From Gyromitra esculenta (taxonomy: Eukaryota; Ascomycota; Pezizomycetes; Pezizales; Discinaceae): a DNA stretch of 64,000 bases. The stretch spans positions 310,001 through 374,000 of the forward strand of contig JBCAML010000012.1 in assembly GCA_038503075.1 (NCBI GenBank). The letters run 5' to 3'. The translations under genes and the position numbers were made by a program. This document shows, piece by piece, positions 34,747-45,607 of the stretch (positions within the stretch are counted from its first letter, which is position 1; every line of letters begins with the position of its first letter). A model generated the notes under the pieces. It was not told the DNA's origin. It saw only the letters and a program-made list of their open reading frames with translations, and made no database searches.

Positions 34747-35206
34747 GTGTGGGGATGTTACTGGAGGTAAAGATTTGGGAGTGATGAATGAAGTGTCCAC
34801 CTGTATCGGGTCTTGAATGATTGTAGATGTTAAGAATGTTTATGTTGTAGGTTTATTCGTTAAAGATTGGATTTTTGAAACAGAGGCAGGTATTTAATAT
34901 GTTGTCTCTGGAGTAGTTTTCGACCAAGAAGCTGGCTTGATATGAGTTGCAGAAATTGATGGAGATGTAAGTGCATACTCTGATTTTCTGATTTGGGGGA
35001 GTAGAGGGAATAAGAAGGTGATATCCCGGAGCTTTGAGTGGTTTGTCGTTCCATAAATAGGGGTCTTGGATTGCGACAATCGAGGGAGTTGGTTTTAATG
35101 ACGAAAATAAAGAATGAAAAATTTTTGAGCTTCTAGCACAGTTATGATGTATAACGGTGAAGGGAGGGAGACGATTGTTCTTTTTTGTGGAAGGGTGTCT
35201 TGACAT
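34747..35206 (-). pseudogene. LINE ORF2 start and endonuclease fragment
   Basis: ORF2 begins at ATG 35206, two bases after the ORF1 TAA. HHNCARSSKIFHSLFSSL and SIVAIQDPYLWNDKP are the first APE-type endonuclease motifs. TAA near 34854 stops the frame; the same frame continues as TYNINILNIYNHSRPDTGG. The rest of the endonuclease and the linker to RT are absent at the solo LTR. Confidence 0.87.
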
Positions 35207-35208
35207 AA

Positions 35209-36726
35209 TTATTCGGAGGACATGGAGGTATCAGCAGCTGGTGTTGCTGATTTGGTACTAGATTTGTCCAAAATTGTCTTGCGGGTAGGGCACTGGAGGT
35301 CGGTGGCAGTGTGGTTTCCGTTGCAGTTAATGCAAACAGTAGGGGAGATGGGGCAGCAGTTGACGATAGGTTTGTCGTTGCCACCACCTGGGCATGTTGG
35401 GATAGAGCAGCGATGTTCGTGTCTCGGGTGATCATTGGAACAGATGGGGCAGGTGTGAGATAGAGCTTTGCAGCCAGCAGTCGCATGGCCAAAGCCTCAA
35501 CACTTTTTGCATTGAGTAGTTGATGAAGCAGACCACATAATATTGGTCTTGCGGGGACGTGAGAAGAGTTTAATTGAGGAGCCAATTTTTTTGGCGTCGT
35601 TAGCGGAGCATGAGATGACTACCGAGGTGGTCTTCTTGGTAACGCCGATGGCAGCATCGGTTTTGAGAAATCTTGCACTGGTGATTTGAATGTCTGCGGC
35701 GTAGAGGATTGCTTCTGAGAGAGTGGTTGTAAGTTTGCTGGGTTCGTCCGGTAGGGCGAAAGTGGGAATGTTATGAATTGCGACGTTGACATCGGTGGGT
35801 GCTGTACGGACGGGGTTGAATGGATTATCTCCGATTGGACAGCATTCATTAAGTGTTTTATGAATGGCTGAGAAGTAGGGGATAAAAGTGGAAGTGGGTG
35901 TGAAGGGGTTGGCGGTAAATGTGACAGTTCCTCTATCGTTGACAGTAGCAGATAGAGCAACGGATTGGCTGTTAGGGAATTGGGCGGCTCTAAGGGCAAG
36001 GCCAATGGCTACTGGAAGTGTTGCGAATAGGACAGCAGACTCGGCAAAGGAGGAAGCAGTGGTCCGGGAGGCAAAGAATCTTCTTTCGGCAGTGGGAAGA
36101 GGGCGTGGAGCTTTTTCCTTGGGGTCTTTGAGTTCTTTGGGCTTGGAGTTGCTCTTCTGGGCGGGGATTGTTGCGGTACTATCTTTGGGGGGTGCAGATT
36201 TAGCCGCTTCGGCAAAGGTGAGTTTCTTGCCTTTCTTGGCGAGCGGGGTAGTGGTGTTGGGTGACGTGTCAGCCGAACGTTTAGTTTGGATGGCCACTTT
36301 GTCAGCAAGATTGGTGATAGCAGCTTGGATTTGAGAGAGCTGTTGTGGGTGATTGTTTGGAGAGGCCGTTTGTGCTGGCGTAAGGAGTTCTTCGAGTTTG
36401 GTCATCCTAGCATCTATGGATGATATCATGTGCGTAGTGTTAATGGCGAGAGCAATTAAAATTGCTTCTGTGCGGGAAGGATCAGCGAGTGCGAGATTTT
36501 GAACTATGGGGGCGATGCTTGTTTGGTTGATGGGAGATTGTGCAATAAGTTTGCAGAGGATATCTTGCATCTCCAAAAGTGCGCTAGAGGACATGATAGT
36601 AGGGGTCGAGGGGCGGACAGGAGAATTAACTCTTGACGGAGTACCAGAAATAGGCTGGAGAAGAGGGGTTGCTGAAAAGTTCCTTCCACTAGGGAAGGGT
36701 GAGAAGGGTAGTGTGTTTTCAGACAT
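35209..36726 (-). pseudogene. LINE ORF1 (gag-like, CCHC knuckles)
   Basis: About 505 codons from ATG 36726 to TAA 35209-35211, with one TGA (35499-35497). The N-terminal part is Ser/Pro-rich, the middle basic (KKGKKLTFAEAAKSAPP). At the end are three Cys-His knuckles: CKKC-stop-GFGHATAGC, CPICSNDHPRHEHRC and CINCNGNHTATDLQC. The TGA lies inside the first knuckle. ORF1 proteins of this type bind the LINE RNA. The ORF1/ORF2 junction is TAA-TT-ATG. Confidence 0.9.
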
Positions 36727-36852
36727 CACGAACGCTAGAATGAAGCTGAAAAATAAAGAGTTTTGGGGAAAGTTTGAGTTTTGCGAGAAGGTTGGTTATC
36801 CCGAATAGGAAGGTGTTTTTCGAAAAAAATTGTGTAGAGGAGACGGAGCGTG

Positions 36853-36868
36853 ACACGAGGGAGTGACA
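36853..36868. repeat. 16-bp target-site duplication, right copy
   Basis: Identical to 18701-18716. Confidence 0.95.
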
Positions 36869-37553
36869 AAACTATTACTCAAATATAGAGCAGATCTCTC
36901 GGCTGCGGATGATGAAGGGAATACAGTATTATACTTAGCAGCACTGAAAGGTAATGAGATAATGGCCAAACTGTTCCTTGGGCAAGGGACAGATACATCG
37001 ACTCAAAATAAACTCCAACATACAGCTGTATATTGCGCAGTTAGTGGAGAGTACGAGAGAATACTCAAGTTGTTACTTGAACACGAAGGAGACCCCTTAG
37101 CTATAGATCATAGAAGAGATATGATATTGCGTCTGACAGTCCTGGAAGGTAATGAAGTAATGGCTAAGTTTCTGCTTGTGTATGGAATAGATCCAACGGC
37201 TTGTAATAGTTACGGACGTTCAACTCTGTACTGTGCGGTGGAAGAAGAAGATGAGCAAATGGTCAAGCTATTACTTGAATACGGTGCACATCCTTTTAGC
37301 TGCCAGGAAATCAGGACAAACAACATTGCACCTAGCAGCAGTTCAGAGCAATGAGGGAATCGCAGAGTTGTTGCTTGATCACGGAGCAGATACGTCCGCT
37401 TGTAATGCTTTTAATCGTACACCACTGTACCTTGCAGCGGCGGAAGGACATCAAGGGATGGTCAAGTTTTTACTTGAACACGGAGCAGATCTCGTGCAAA
37501 CAACGTTACAGGTGGCTTCACCCAACCCCAATGAGGGAGCGAGAAGCTATTAA
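36869..37553 (+). pseudogene. NACHT-ankyrin gene relic, 3' part
   Basis: Continues the ankyrin repeats cut at 18716 in the same codon phase. About six repeats are visible, for example LLLKYRADLSAADDEGNTVL and ELLLDHGADTSACNAFNRTP. A frameshift near 37300 and another near 37495 break the frame. Some coding-like sequence may continue to about 37720, but I could not define an end. Confidence 0.85.
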
Positions 37554-38077
37554 TTCAATACGGGGCGAAACTCTTGACTATGGATGTTTCTGGGAAGATC
37601 CCATCCCACTACTCGGACTCTAAGAGCACTGAAGAAGCAGGGAAGCAGATATTTGGAAAGGAGGCCTATCCTTCGACCTCGTCCAAGGGAGAAAGCGTAC
37701 GATTGATTGCATGAAGCGGCAGAGCCTGAACATGAGAAAAGGCTACAACTCTTGGTGTGTTAATATTGTGCCCCCCAACATCATACATTTTTAATTAGTC
37801 GAATCTCGAACTAGGATGGCCTCTGCCTTAGTCGCATAGAGTCGATATCAAAGCGAGCGGCCAAAAATATTTCTGGCCCCCAGCAGGATTTATTTACCGT
37901 CAATTAGAGACTGAGCCATAGTTCTATGATATCACATAGAGACACCTAAAGGATGCTGTAAAAGTGGTCGAATGACGTTTCTAGCCTTTTTTTTTTGGTC
38001 TCATAGCATCCAAATCAGATAGGATAAGCATCGAGAACTTATCAAGCTCCATACTTCGTTATATAAAAAAAAGGCAC
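37554..38077. other. spacer after the NLR relic
   Basis: Possible last codons of the relic up to about 37720, then AT-rich DNA with an inverted repeat GGATGCT/AGCATCC spanning about 37950-38012. No gene seen. Confidence 0.45.
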
Positions 38078-38079
38078 TA

Positions 38080-38235
38080 CAGTACAATCGCTCTATAAGG
38101 ATATGAAATTAGGGCACCTCTATATCCTTACAGAGCAGAAATCCGTATAAAAAAGGCCTAGCGCACACAAAATATCCCCGTCAAGACCTGAAATATTATC
38201 TTTATAGCCCAAACCCTTATAAGGCGATTGTACTA
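38080..38235. mobile_element. 156-bp MITE, Tc1/mariner-pogo-like
   Basis: Begins CAGTACAATCGCTCTATAAG and ends with the inverted complement (CTTATAAGGCGATTGTACTA, last base changed). The terminal inverted repeat is about 24 bp. TA flanks both sides (38078-38079 and 38236-38237). Length is identical to the MITE at 15964-16119, and both termini share the form CAGT...TATAAGG. Non-coding. Confidence 0.78.
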
Positions 38236-38237
38236 TA

Positions 38238-38778
38238 CAACCTTAAACAATAATATCCCGAATAAGCTATCCCATCGTCATTCGGGGTAGAGGTAACCAC
38301 TTGTGGATACCTGCGCGATACCTTTTTTCGCTTACCGATCTTCAGTCCCAGCAATATCTTCCACAAAATCAATAAATATAAATCTTTTATCTACTACGTA
38401 CTCCATAACATTCCCACATGAAAACCGATATAAAGGGATGGATGAAACATATGAAACAGACACACAAACAACTAGTAGAATAAGGAGGAAGACAAAAATA
38501 AAGATAAACTGTGGGCACACAGCAGCAGACGAAATTTATAACAGTAAGAGGGTAAACTTGGTTATAGCGGTAAACTAATCTGGCAAAAAGAGAAGGAAAA
38601 ATGTACTTTGTAATATAGGTCGGAAACGAGAGCGAGCAAGAAGTTAATAAAAAACAAGCCCAAATCCCGGTCCAACAAGAAACGGATATTGCAACCCAAA
38701 GAGAAATCCCCCTCTACTCCATTCCCCGTAACCTAATTCCTTGCTCCGTTACTTCTTCACTTCCCGTGTTAAACTTGC
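38238..38778. other. spacer, 3' flank of the UBX gene
   Basis: AT-rich DNA that should include the 3' UTR of the minus-strand UBX gene. No gene seen. Confidence 0.5.
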
Positions 38779-40527
38779 CTAGTCATCCATTACCTCCACC
38801 ATAACTGTCCCATTCCTCAGCCCCGCTTCATCTACCGTCACGTCCAACAGTTCAATCAATTTCTTCCCCAAACATACTAAGTCAAATTCCTTCTCTTCAG
38901 GTGCGTCTCTCCTCTCGTCTTCTGGCTTTTTCGCTTCTTGCTCGGGCAGCATATCCGCTTTGACATACTCGAACAATCTCTCAACACGATCTTTCAGCAA
39001 GAACCGCCGGACCACCCGAGTGCCATCATGCATCTTGAATTGAATCCTAGTTGTTTCTGGTCCTGGAGGCGATTCCGCATGATGGGCGTTTGCTCGAATT
39101 CGAGAGAATGGCGTAGGTTCTTCATCATCTTCGATCGCGGCGGGCTGCTTGCCCTTGGAAGATTCCTCAAAGTCCATGAGGTCAGAATCTGGAGTGTTCT
39201 TAGTAAGCGCGTCGGGGTCGTCGGAGGTGGAGGCTGAAGTAGTGGCAGCACCAAGTGAATTCTGCATAGCAAGTTGCATCATCTCGTCCTCCGTCATATG
39301 CGCCACGTTCGGCTTCACTTTGGAAGTTCGTTGTACGGGATTCTTAGCGTCGACATTGAGGGAGTAGCGTTCCAGGAATTCATGCAGTTGCATTACAAAA
39401 TCCATTGGTTCCTTAGGTGTAGTTTTCCAAACCTTCACTTGCTCGCCTGTCCGGGGATCGATGATCGCGATATGGGGGAAAAGTTCCGCAATGGTGGGGT
39501 CGAACCGGGCTGATGGATCTGCAGCTCTTTGGAGATAATATCTGATGTAATCCCGCCCATCCACTCCGTTCCGATCCATTTGTAGGAACAGGAAATTCTC
39601 TTTGACGGTAGCAATCACTTCAGCTGCCTTCCAGATATCGCGATTGAGAGCCTGGCAGGCGAAAAGCGAGCTATCTTGGACGTTGACAAGTATCCATTTC
39701 TCCTCCTCTCTAGCTTCTGTCCTAGCATCTTCTAGTGATAGCTGTGAGATAATCTCAAAAGGCGGTCTGAACATTTCCGCTAGTCTGACAGCTTTAGATG
39801 ATGATTCGGAAGCTCCACCTGTCGCATCTGCAAGTCTGTGGCGGTGTTCAGCTGAGGAAGTTGCACTCTCCTCCCAAACACTTGTACTTCGTTGATTGAA
39901 GATCCCCCGTGCAGCTGGAGCTATAAAAAGTTAGAATTTACATATTACACCTCGTCAGAAACTAGCAAAGAACGTACCTCCTCTTCTCCTACTACTCATG
40001 GTGTGTCTTGTCGGATCCGGATACCCATAACCATCATCATCGACCAATGTCTCCCTTGTCCTCGCAATCGGTGCCCTAACCCCACCTCCATCCCCACCTC
40101 CACCCCCAATTCCGTCTCCTCTATAGTATTCTTCTTGTAGTTGTCTCGCCATTGCTTCATCGTCATATCCTAAGCTTGCCGCACCACCAACACCCCCAGC
40201 AGTAGCAGCAGGAACTGTCCTAGTAGCTACTCCAGCGGCAGCATCAGACACACCTTCGCTAGCCCTTAGAGCTTCCCTGAAATCTTCATCTTCGATATCA
40301 TCATCGACCTCAATCAGTTCGGTATTTCCGCCCTGTCCCAATGGTCGTGCGGGCACAGGAGGTGCAGGTGTAGAGCTGCTCGGTGGGTCTTCCATATCTA
40401 CTCCTCCGGTCTCGAAGAATAGCTGTATGGCCTGGTCGAGATTGCCATCGGAGACGCGAAGGTAACTCTCTGCCTTGCGAGCAGGAGCGGCGGTGATAGC
40501 CATAAATTCAGCGACCAACTCGTCCAT
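38779..40527 (-). CDS. UBA-UAS-UBX domain protein (Ubx5/UBXN7-like Cdc48 adaptor)
   Basis: Exons 40527-39978 and 39920-38779 with a 57-bp GTACGT..TATAG intron give about 563 residues. Domains in order: UBA-like (residues 1-45, DELVAEFMAITAAPARKAES), acidic and Gly-rich linker, RGAPAARGIFNQRS across the splice site, a thioredoxin-like UAS domain (about 215-345, with EKWILVNVQDSSLFACQALNRD), a ubiquitin-interacting motif TEDEMMQLAMQNSL (about 365-380), and a C-terminal UBX domain (about 450-563, TRIQFKMHDGTRVVRRFLL to VMVEVMDD). Proteins of this architecture recruit Cdc48/p97 to ubiquitylated substrates, including cullin-RING targets. The RGIFNQ segment is a hallmark of the family. Looks intact. 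Confidence 0.93.
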
Positions 40528-41448
40528 TGTTGCGGTTGCCGTTATGCTCGAGGAAGCTCAACGATGAGTGGTAGGAGGTAGAAAAGGTATAGAAACCGTG
40601 CTGTTAAGAAACTATGGGAAAACATCAAGATATTAATAACGGGAGATAGGTGAAAGAAAAGAAAGCATGGTGGCAAAAACGCAAGATGGAGGGGATGAGA
40701 ATGTGGGGCTGATGAGGGGCAACAGACCAACTCGGATCCTCGCTCAGCGGGAACTGGCCGTGTTCGAAAAGTAGCTATCAGAGCAGCTAGCAGACGGTAG
40801 GCTTGTTGATAGAGCTGATGTGAGATAGATAGAAGTGGCACACAGCAGCTGTGATGAAATAAAGGGGGGAGGAAGTGTGTGGAGAAGGTGAAGGTGTTGG
40901 CTGAGAGAAGAAAGAAAAGTTTGGTAGGTGCACTACGCACAACACCGCCAAGCATTCCTTACGTATGCCTGCAGCAGGCGACCCATTGGAAGGGGAGAGA
41001 AACAAAAGAAAGAATAGAAAATCACGTCAAAAATGACGCCCCCGGGTGTGTGATCTTTATTTCTGTAGAACACATGTACCTTACATTATCGGACGTCGAG
41101 AGTACATGCATTGCACAGCTCGCTTCTCACCACCAGCCCTGCAATCTTCAGCAAGCTACGCAATGTGTAACCATCTCACCTTCCTGGACAAAACTGCATG
41201 TCCATACCGGAAAGGCTCATCTGCCGAATAAACAAAAACAGGTTTTCCAGATAAGCATCGAGTGCGTCAAGAATAATTCTTAATTTTCCCCAAAAATAGT
41301 AGCAAAAAACGCCAAATTTACAATTATAAAAAGAGATATCTCAAGAGCTCCCCGTTTTATGCCCCATTTTTTCATCTACAGATCCACGTCCTAGAACTCA
41401 GAAAACTATATAATCCATTTACTAGACCATAACTTTCTAGCGATTTGC
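40528..41448. other. spacer between UBX gene and PXR1
   Basis: Promoter side of the UBX gene (40528-41000, TC-rich on the coding strand) and 3' flank of PXR1. No gene seen. Confidence 0.5.
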
Positions 41449-42647
41449 CTACGCCTTGATCATGAAAATCTATAACAGACCATCAGCAAACAGTAAACAA
41501 GACAAAACAACCAGATAAAAGGACCCAGGGCATACAGACCTCATTCAGCGCCTTTGCATCCATAACTGCACTCCGCTTCGCTGCGATATAACGATGCCTA
41601 ACTGCCTGCCTGCCCACCAGCGTTGGTGGGATACTAGGAGTAGTAGTCCCCGATGGAGCCGTAGACTCTTCGCCATCCGAAGAATCCGAAGAATCCGAGT
41701 CTGAAGCTTTCCGTTTTTTTCTCTTTTCTGCCTTCCTCACTTCTTTTTCTCGTTTTTCTCTCTCCCGTCGGGCCTTTCGTTCTTCGCGGGTTTCGCCGTT
41801 TTTGGACTTCTTGCTCATTTTTGGGGCTTTCTTATCGTCACCACTATCTTTAGTAGCCTTCTTCTCGGTCTCGTCGTCACTAGGCCTTTTCCGTTTCTTC
41901 GGGGATGACTTGGAGTCTATTTCTTCGCCGGATGTAGGCGTAGCGGATGACGATTTAGACGATGACTTTTTGCTCTTGGGTCTCTTTTCCTTCTTCTCCT
42001 TCTTGATCTTCGCTGAGGGCAATTCATCTGACGGAATAGCTATGTTCTCGCCTTGCTCTGTTTCCTCTTCCTTAATCTTCTTTTCCCCTTCAATCCTCTT
42101 TAACAGCGTGTCAATATCACTAGACACATATGTTTCTCCCTTCACAAACCGCATCCCATACCTCTCACCAACAATCACTGCCCTCCTCACCTTCTCCCTA
42201 CTCTCCTTCTCTTTCCCGATTGTCGCTTCATCTCTCCCATTCAACCGCCCCAATAGATCTTGTAGTCCGTCTAAACCAACACATTCGTCCTCGCGCGCCC
42301 GCTTGTTGCAGCCAATACCAAGGTTATCGTCTTTGAGGACGATCTTCACACCTGCTTGAGACGCAGCAGTGATATGGCCAGATTGATGATAAAGGCTCGT
42401 AGTGTCACCGAGAGTGCTACCGGGAGCCCAGCCAAGGTCCGTCAAAATACGGTGACCGAAACGACTGGTGGAATTAGACCAAGCGGTATTGCGTGGGTCG
42501 TGGGAAATTTTGGTTCGGCTGGGAGAGTGTCAACGGGTTAGTTCGCGGGACTTCCATCAGTTTGCTCACGGGACAACCAGAGCCCTACCAGGGTAATGGG
42601 GGGGGGATCAAGAAAGAAACTTACTTACGGGGACCAGCGAGACCCAT
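41449..42647 (-). CDS. G-patch protein PXR1 (PinX1-type rRNA processing factor, telomerase inhibitor)
   Basis: Three exons: 42647-42625 (23 nt), 42518-41540 and 41469-41449 (21 nt), about 340 residues. Exon 1 encodes MGLAGPRN; the join gives RTKISHDPRNTAWSNSTSRF then GHRILTDLGWAPGSTLG, the G-patch that activates the helicase Prp43. The middle has KGETYVSSDIDTLLKRIEG, and the second half is the Lys/Glu/Asp-rich nucleolar tail. The last exon adds IFMIKA after ALNE, matching the conserved family C-terminus. The tandem donor GTAAGTAAGT at the end of exon 1 offers two GT sites four bases apart; only the second (42624) keeps the frame. Known roles are snoRNA maturation, early rRNA cleavage and binding of telomerase. 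Confidence 0.93.
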
Positions 42648-45607
42648 CGCGATACACTAGTAGGGCGACAATCAGTGGATGGAAAAGACCGTCGTAAATC
42701 GAGATATCCAGCGAGCGAAAACAGTACTTAGATTCGAGATTTTTTTCGTGGGGTCAAGGCGTTGTGTATCCGGTAAGACAGTGCTAGGGGTTAGGGCTAT
42801 TTAATCTTGGCATAGGCGAGTGAGTATTAGTGATCCCCGTCCACCAGCAACCCGGGAACATCTAACCACCTTGGAAAATATAGTAAGCACCGCTCAGGTT
42901 CATTACTACATGTAACTACATATATTCATAGACATCACCGATGCAAACTCGGCAACCAATACTCAGCGGACAAGAAAAACTCTTCATGTCGATGCGTAAA
43001 CTCGTCTCTTTGGTACGTCAACAATGATATTAAGTCTAGCTAGCAGTATATCAATCACTCGTCGCATTCACAGAAATTTGAAGCAACATCCTAATTCTCT
43101 GGGAATCCACTAACCCCCCTTTTTCAGAATGAGCCGCAAGCGATGAAATTTTCAGCCCTGAATCTGCCAATATTGTTACACTTTCGACTTTACCAAAGAG
43201 TTAACTAGTCAGTATTTAATAATATACTCCTGAGCTTGGGTTACCGGTCTATGCGCTTCAATAAGTCCTTTTTCTTTCTTTCTGCCGTGGCTAACCTAGA
43301 ACTGTATGACAACACTCCTTAAACTCACAGCCCTCGAAATGTCTTTGTTATTCTTATCATCCCCTTGGCTTCTTCGAAATAAACTCTAACTAGTTTTCAC
43401 TGATACAGGAAATTCGCATAGAACGTACCACTACAAAAGCCAAAATCGATTTCCCTGAGCTATTATCACACAATTATTCGAACCCCTTTCGAACCCCATA
43501 CCCATCCAACCATCTAGAAGCACCAAGAAAGGCTTAGATCATGAAGATTCTTCATGAGTTTCATAATCAAGCGTAACCGCAAAGACGAAACAGCTTCCGT
43601 ATGACGAAGAGCTTTTCTAGGCCATATAAAGATATTTCATCTTAGATCGATATTAGCGTTGCTCTAGGCACCTAATGGATTTGGAGCTATTTAAATAAGA
43701 TAAAGCCTTTAACACTGGTCAGCCGGGCTACCACTTCTATTACCATACGCTTAATATTGCTTATATACACACGAAAGCATCACACGAAAGCGAACAATCC
43801 ACAAGACAAACGTATGTTAAAGAATCGTTCCAGCTATATGGTCTTACAACTTCGTCATTCAAGTCACGCCAGAAAAATAGGCATCCCTAGATAGAAGCAG
43901 GGACTGGTCTTTAATCAAAAGGGCGTCCAAGCTACAGTTATTGTGGGGCATCAAGGCGAGTGCCGCTCGCTTCGTTTTAAAACAGATAACTATCACCGCC
44001 ATCTATCACATTTATCGGATCCATTAGCACTGAGTTGTATTAGACTGAATACCAGACTAACTCTTAATATCTAGGAAAAAGCCGTTGGTTGTTAAGGGAA
44101 GGGAAGTTTAAACTAAAAAACAGCTCAATGGAAATGATAGGATTACGTATTCGAAGGTTTTATTCGGGTAATCCTTCAAATGGGGTAGCCTACCAAGCTC
44201 TCAGCTTATATGCTGTTTATAGAACGATAAAAACTACAAGCTATATCTTACAGGCGTGTCAAGCAAAACCCTAACCTGGACCAAATAACTCGAGGGCCCA
44301 GTCTGACCCAAACAAGAGGACGGCCATTCAATATAAGACTCAGCTCATGGGAACATAAAATTTGAAGGTGTGGAAAAAACTGCGAAGGGCAAAAGATAAG
44401 AGCGAATACCACTAGATTTTCCACTTGAAGCTCACCACGAACTCATGCCAACGACAGTATCAAGGTGGCGATATATACTATGCTAACAATCTCTCAAGTT
44501 ACATGTAGTTCCAAAGCTCGAGTAAAACATAACACCACCGCAAGGCAAGAACCAACTCCTTAAGCGTACCGAACGAAACAATAGATAAATAGCCAAATTT
44601 CGAGCTAGGAATGTTGGTACGGTAATGGTCATAGAATAGTAAATTCCCTCCGCCAGTTGATTGCATGCATTTAGCAGCCAATTAAAAATACATACATTTA
44701 ACCCAAACAATGAGACATAGGGCGTTGATAGCCGTTGGGACTTCTTTAGAAATAGGTCATGCAGTGTGCAGCAATCTATTTTAGGTAGAGATAAGAACAA
44801 GCCCACTGTATATGTGGGGACTTTTATCAATGTGTGGTACAGCAATTGACTGCATGTAGATTACCAATATATCTACACGAGTGAATATCAAGAGGCGGAC
44901 AGATAGCTGGGAAGCCACACAAAGCAGACGTCTCGGTCAAAGCTAAACCTATAACGTTGATAACGAAAAACAAGATTCCGTTAACCCAATTTCTCTTGAT
45001 GTAACTTAGATCCTGGCGCCTAGTATCAGCCCTGTAGCAAGATAAGCCGGACCATGTGATTTCGTGACGTTGAAGGATAGTTTTTTTTTGCTACTGTTGT
45101 TGACAAAACAAAGCGTTCAGTCATACAGGGATGGCAGCCGTTGCTCAGGGCCAACCAGCCATGGAGATCCTCCCCCACCTTGTCTTGCTTCTCTCGGCCT
45201 TGTGTCTTCGAGCGGGCCGTTTAACTCGCCACGGCAAAGCTGCCCTTCGGTGGTTACCCGGGCTTTCCGGTCAGCCCCCCAGCAACCTCCCGTTTCAGAA
45301 TGCGGAACTTTATTTTGTTGACAAGGCATTCACGGACCGGCTACACCGAATAACCCCTCTCTCTGTCCATGTAACGCTCCAGCTTCTTCGTGCATAGCTC
45401 CATTCCCCTGCGTCTATAGTACATACGAGCAAAAAGTAGCCCTGTGAACACACGAAGAGATACCTCCTTGTCTTCGCTTCTTGTACGCTGGGGAAACAAG
45501 AGCAAGGGGTTCTAAGATCTACTACGGCCACAGACCACCTCTGAACACCTTTAAACCAACTACCCTCCTTCCATCTCATTGGTGTGTTCCTAGAAACAAC
45601 AGAAAAC
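42648..45607. other. 3-kb spacer between divergent PXR1 and kinase genes
   Basis: AT-rich with no coding character I can support on either strand. Short frames at 44483-44845 and 45064-45397 lack domains and plausible contexts. Likely holds both promoters and perhaps decayed repeats too old to recognise. Confidence 0.5.

Larger units (their letters stand above)
18717..36852 (-). mobile_element. Tad-like non-LTR retrotransposon (LINE) carrying nested insertions
   Basis: Minus-strand LINE whose 3' end is the T tract at 18717-18731 (poly-A on its own strand) and whose 5' end is at 36852. Own sequence lies in five blocks: 36852-34747, 34336-33712, 26738-26570, 20101-18931 and the 3' tail to 18717, about 4.3 kb in all. 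Order on its strand: ORF1 with CCHC knuckles, TAA-TT-ATG junction, ORF2 endonuclease, reverse transcriptase, and a C-terminal CPLC...H...C zinc motif. Two gypsy elements and one solo LTR interrupt it. Several stops, frameshifts and a deletion make it inactive. ORF1-EN-RT order and motifs fit the Tad1 clade of fungi. Confidence 0.93.

Noticed and set aside
41802..42359. 185-codon plus-strand Ser/Leu/Phe-rich ORF
   Set aside because: Antisense to the Lys/Glu-rich half of PXR1, which by itself generates such frames.
45131..45397. 88-codon ORF starting MAAVAQGQ, upstream of the kinase
   Set aside because: No domain, no splice support, and position within the likely promoter/5' UTR of the kinase.
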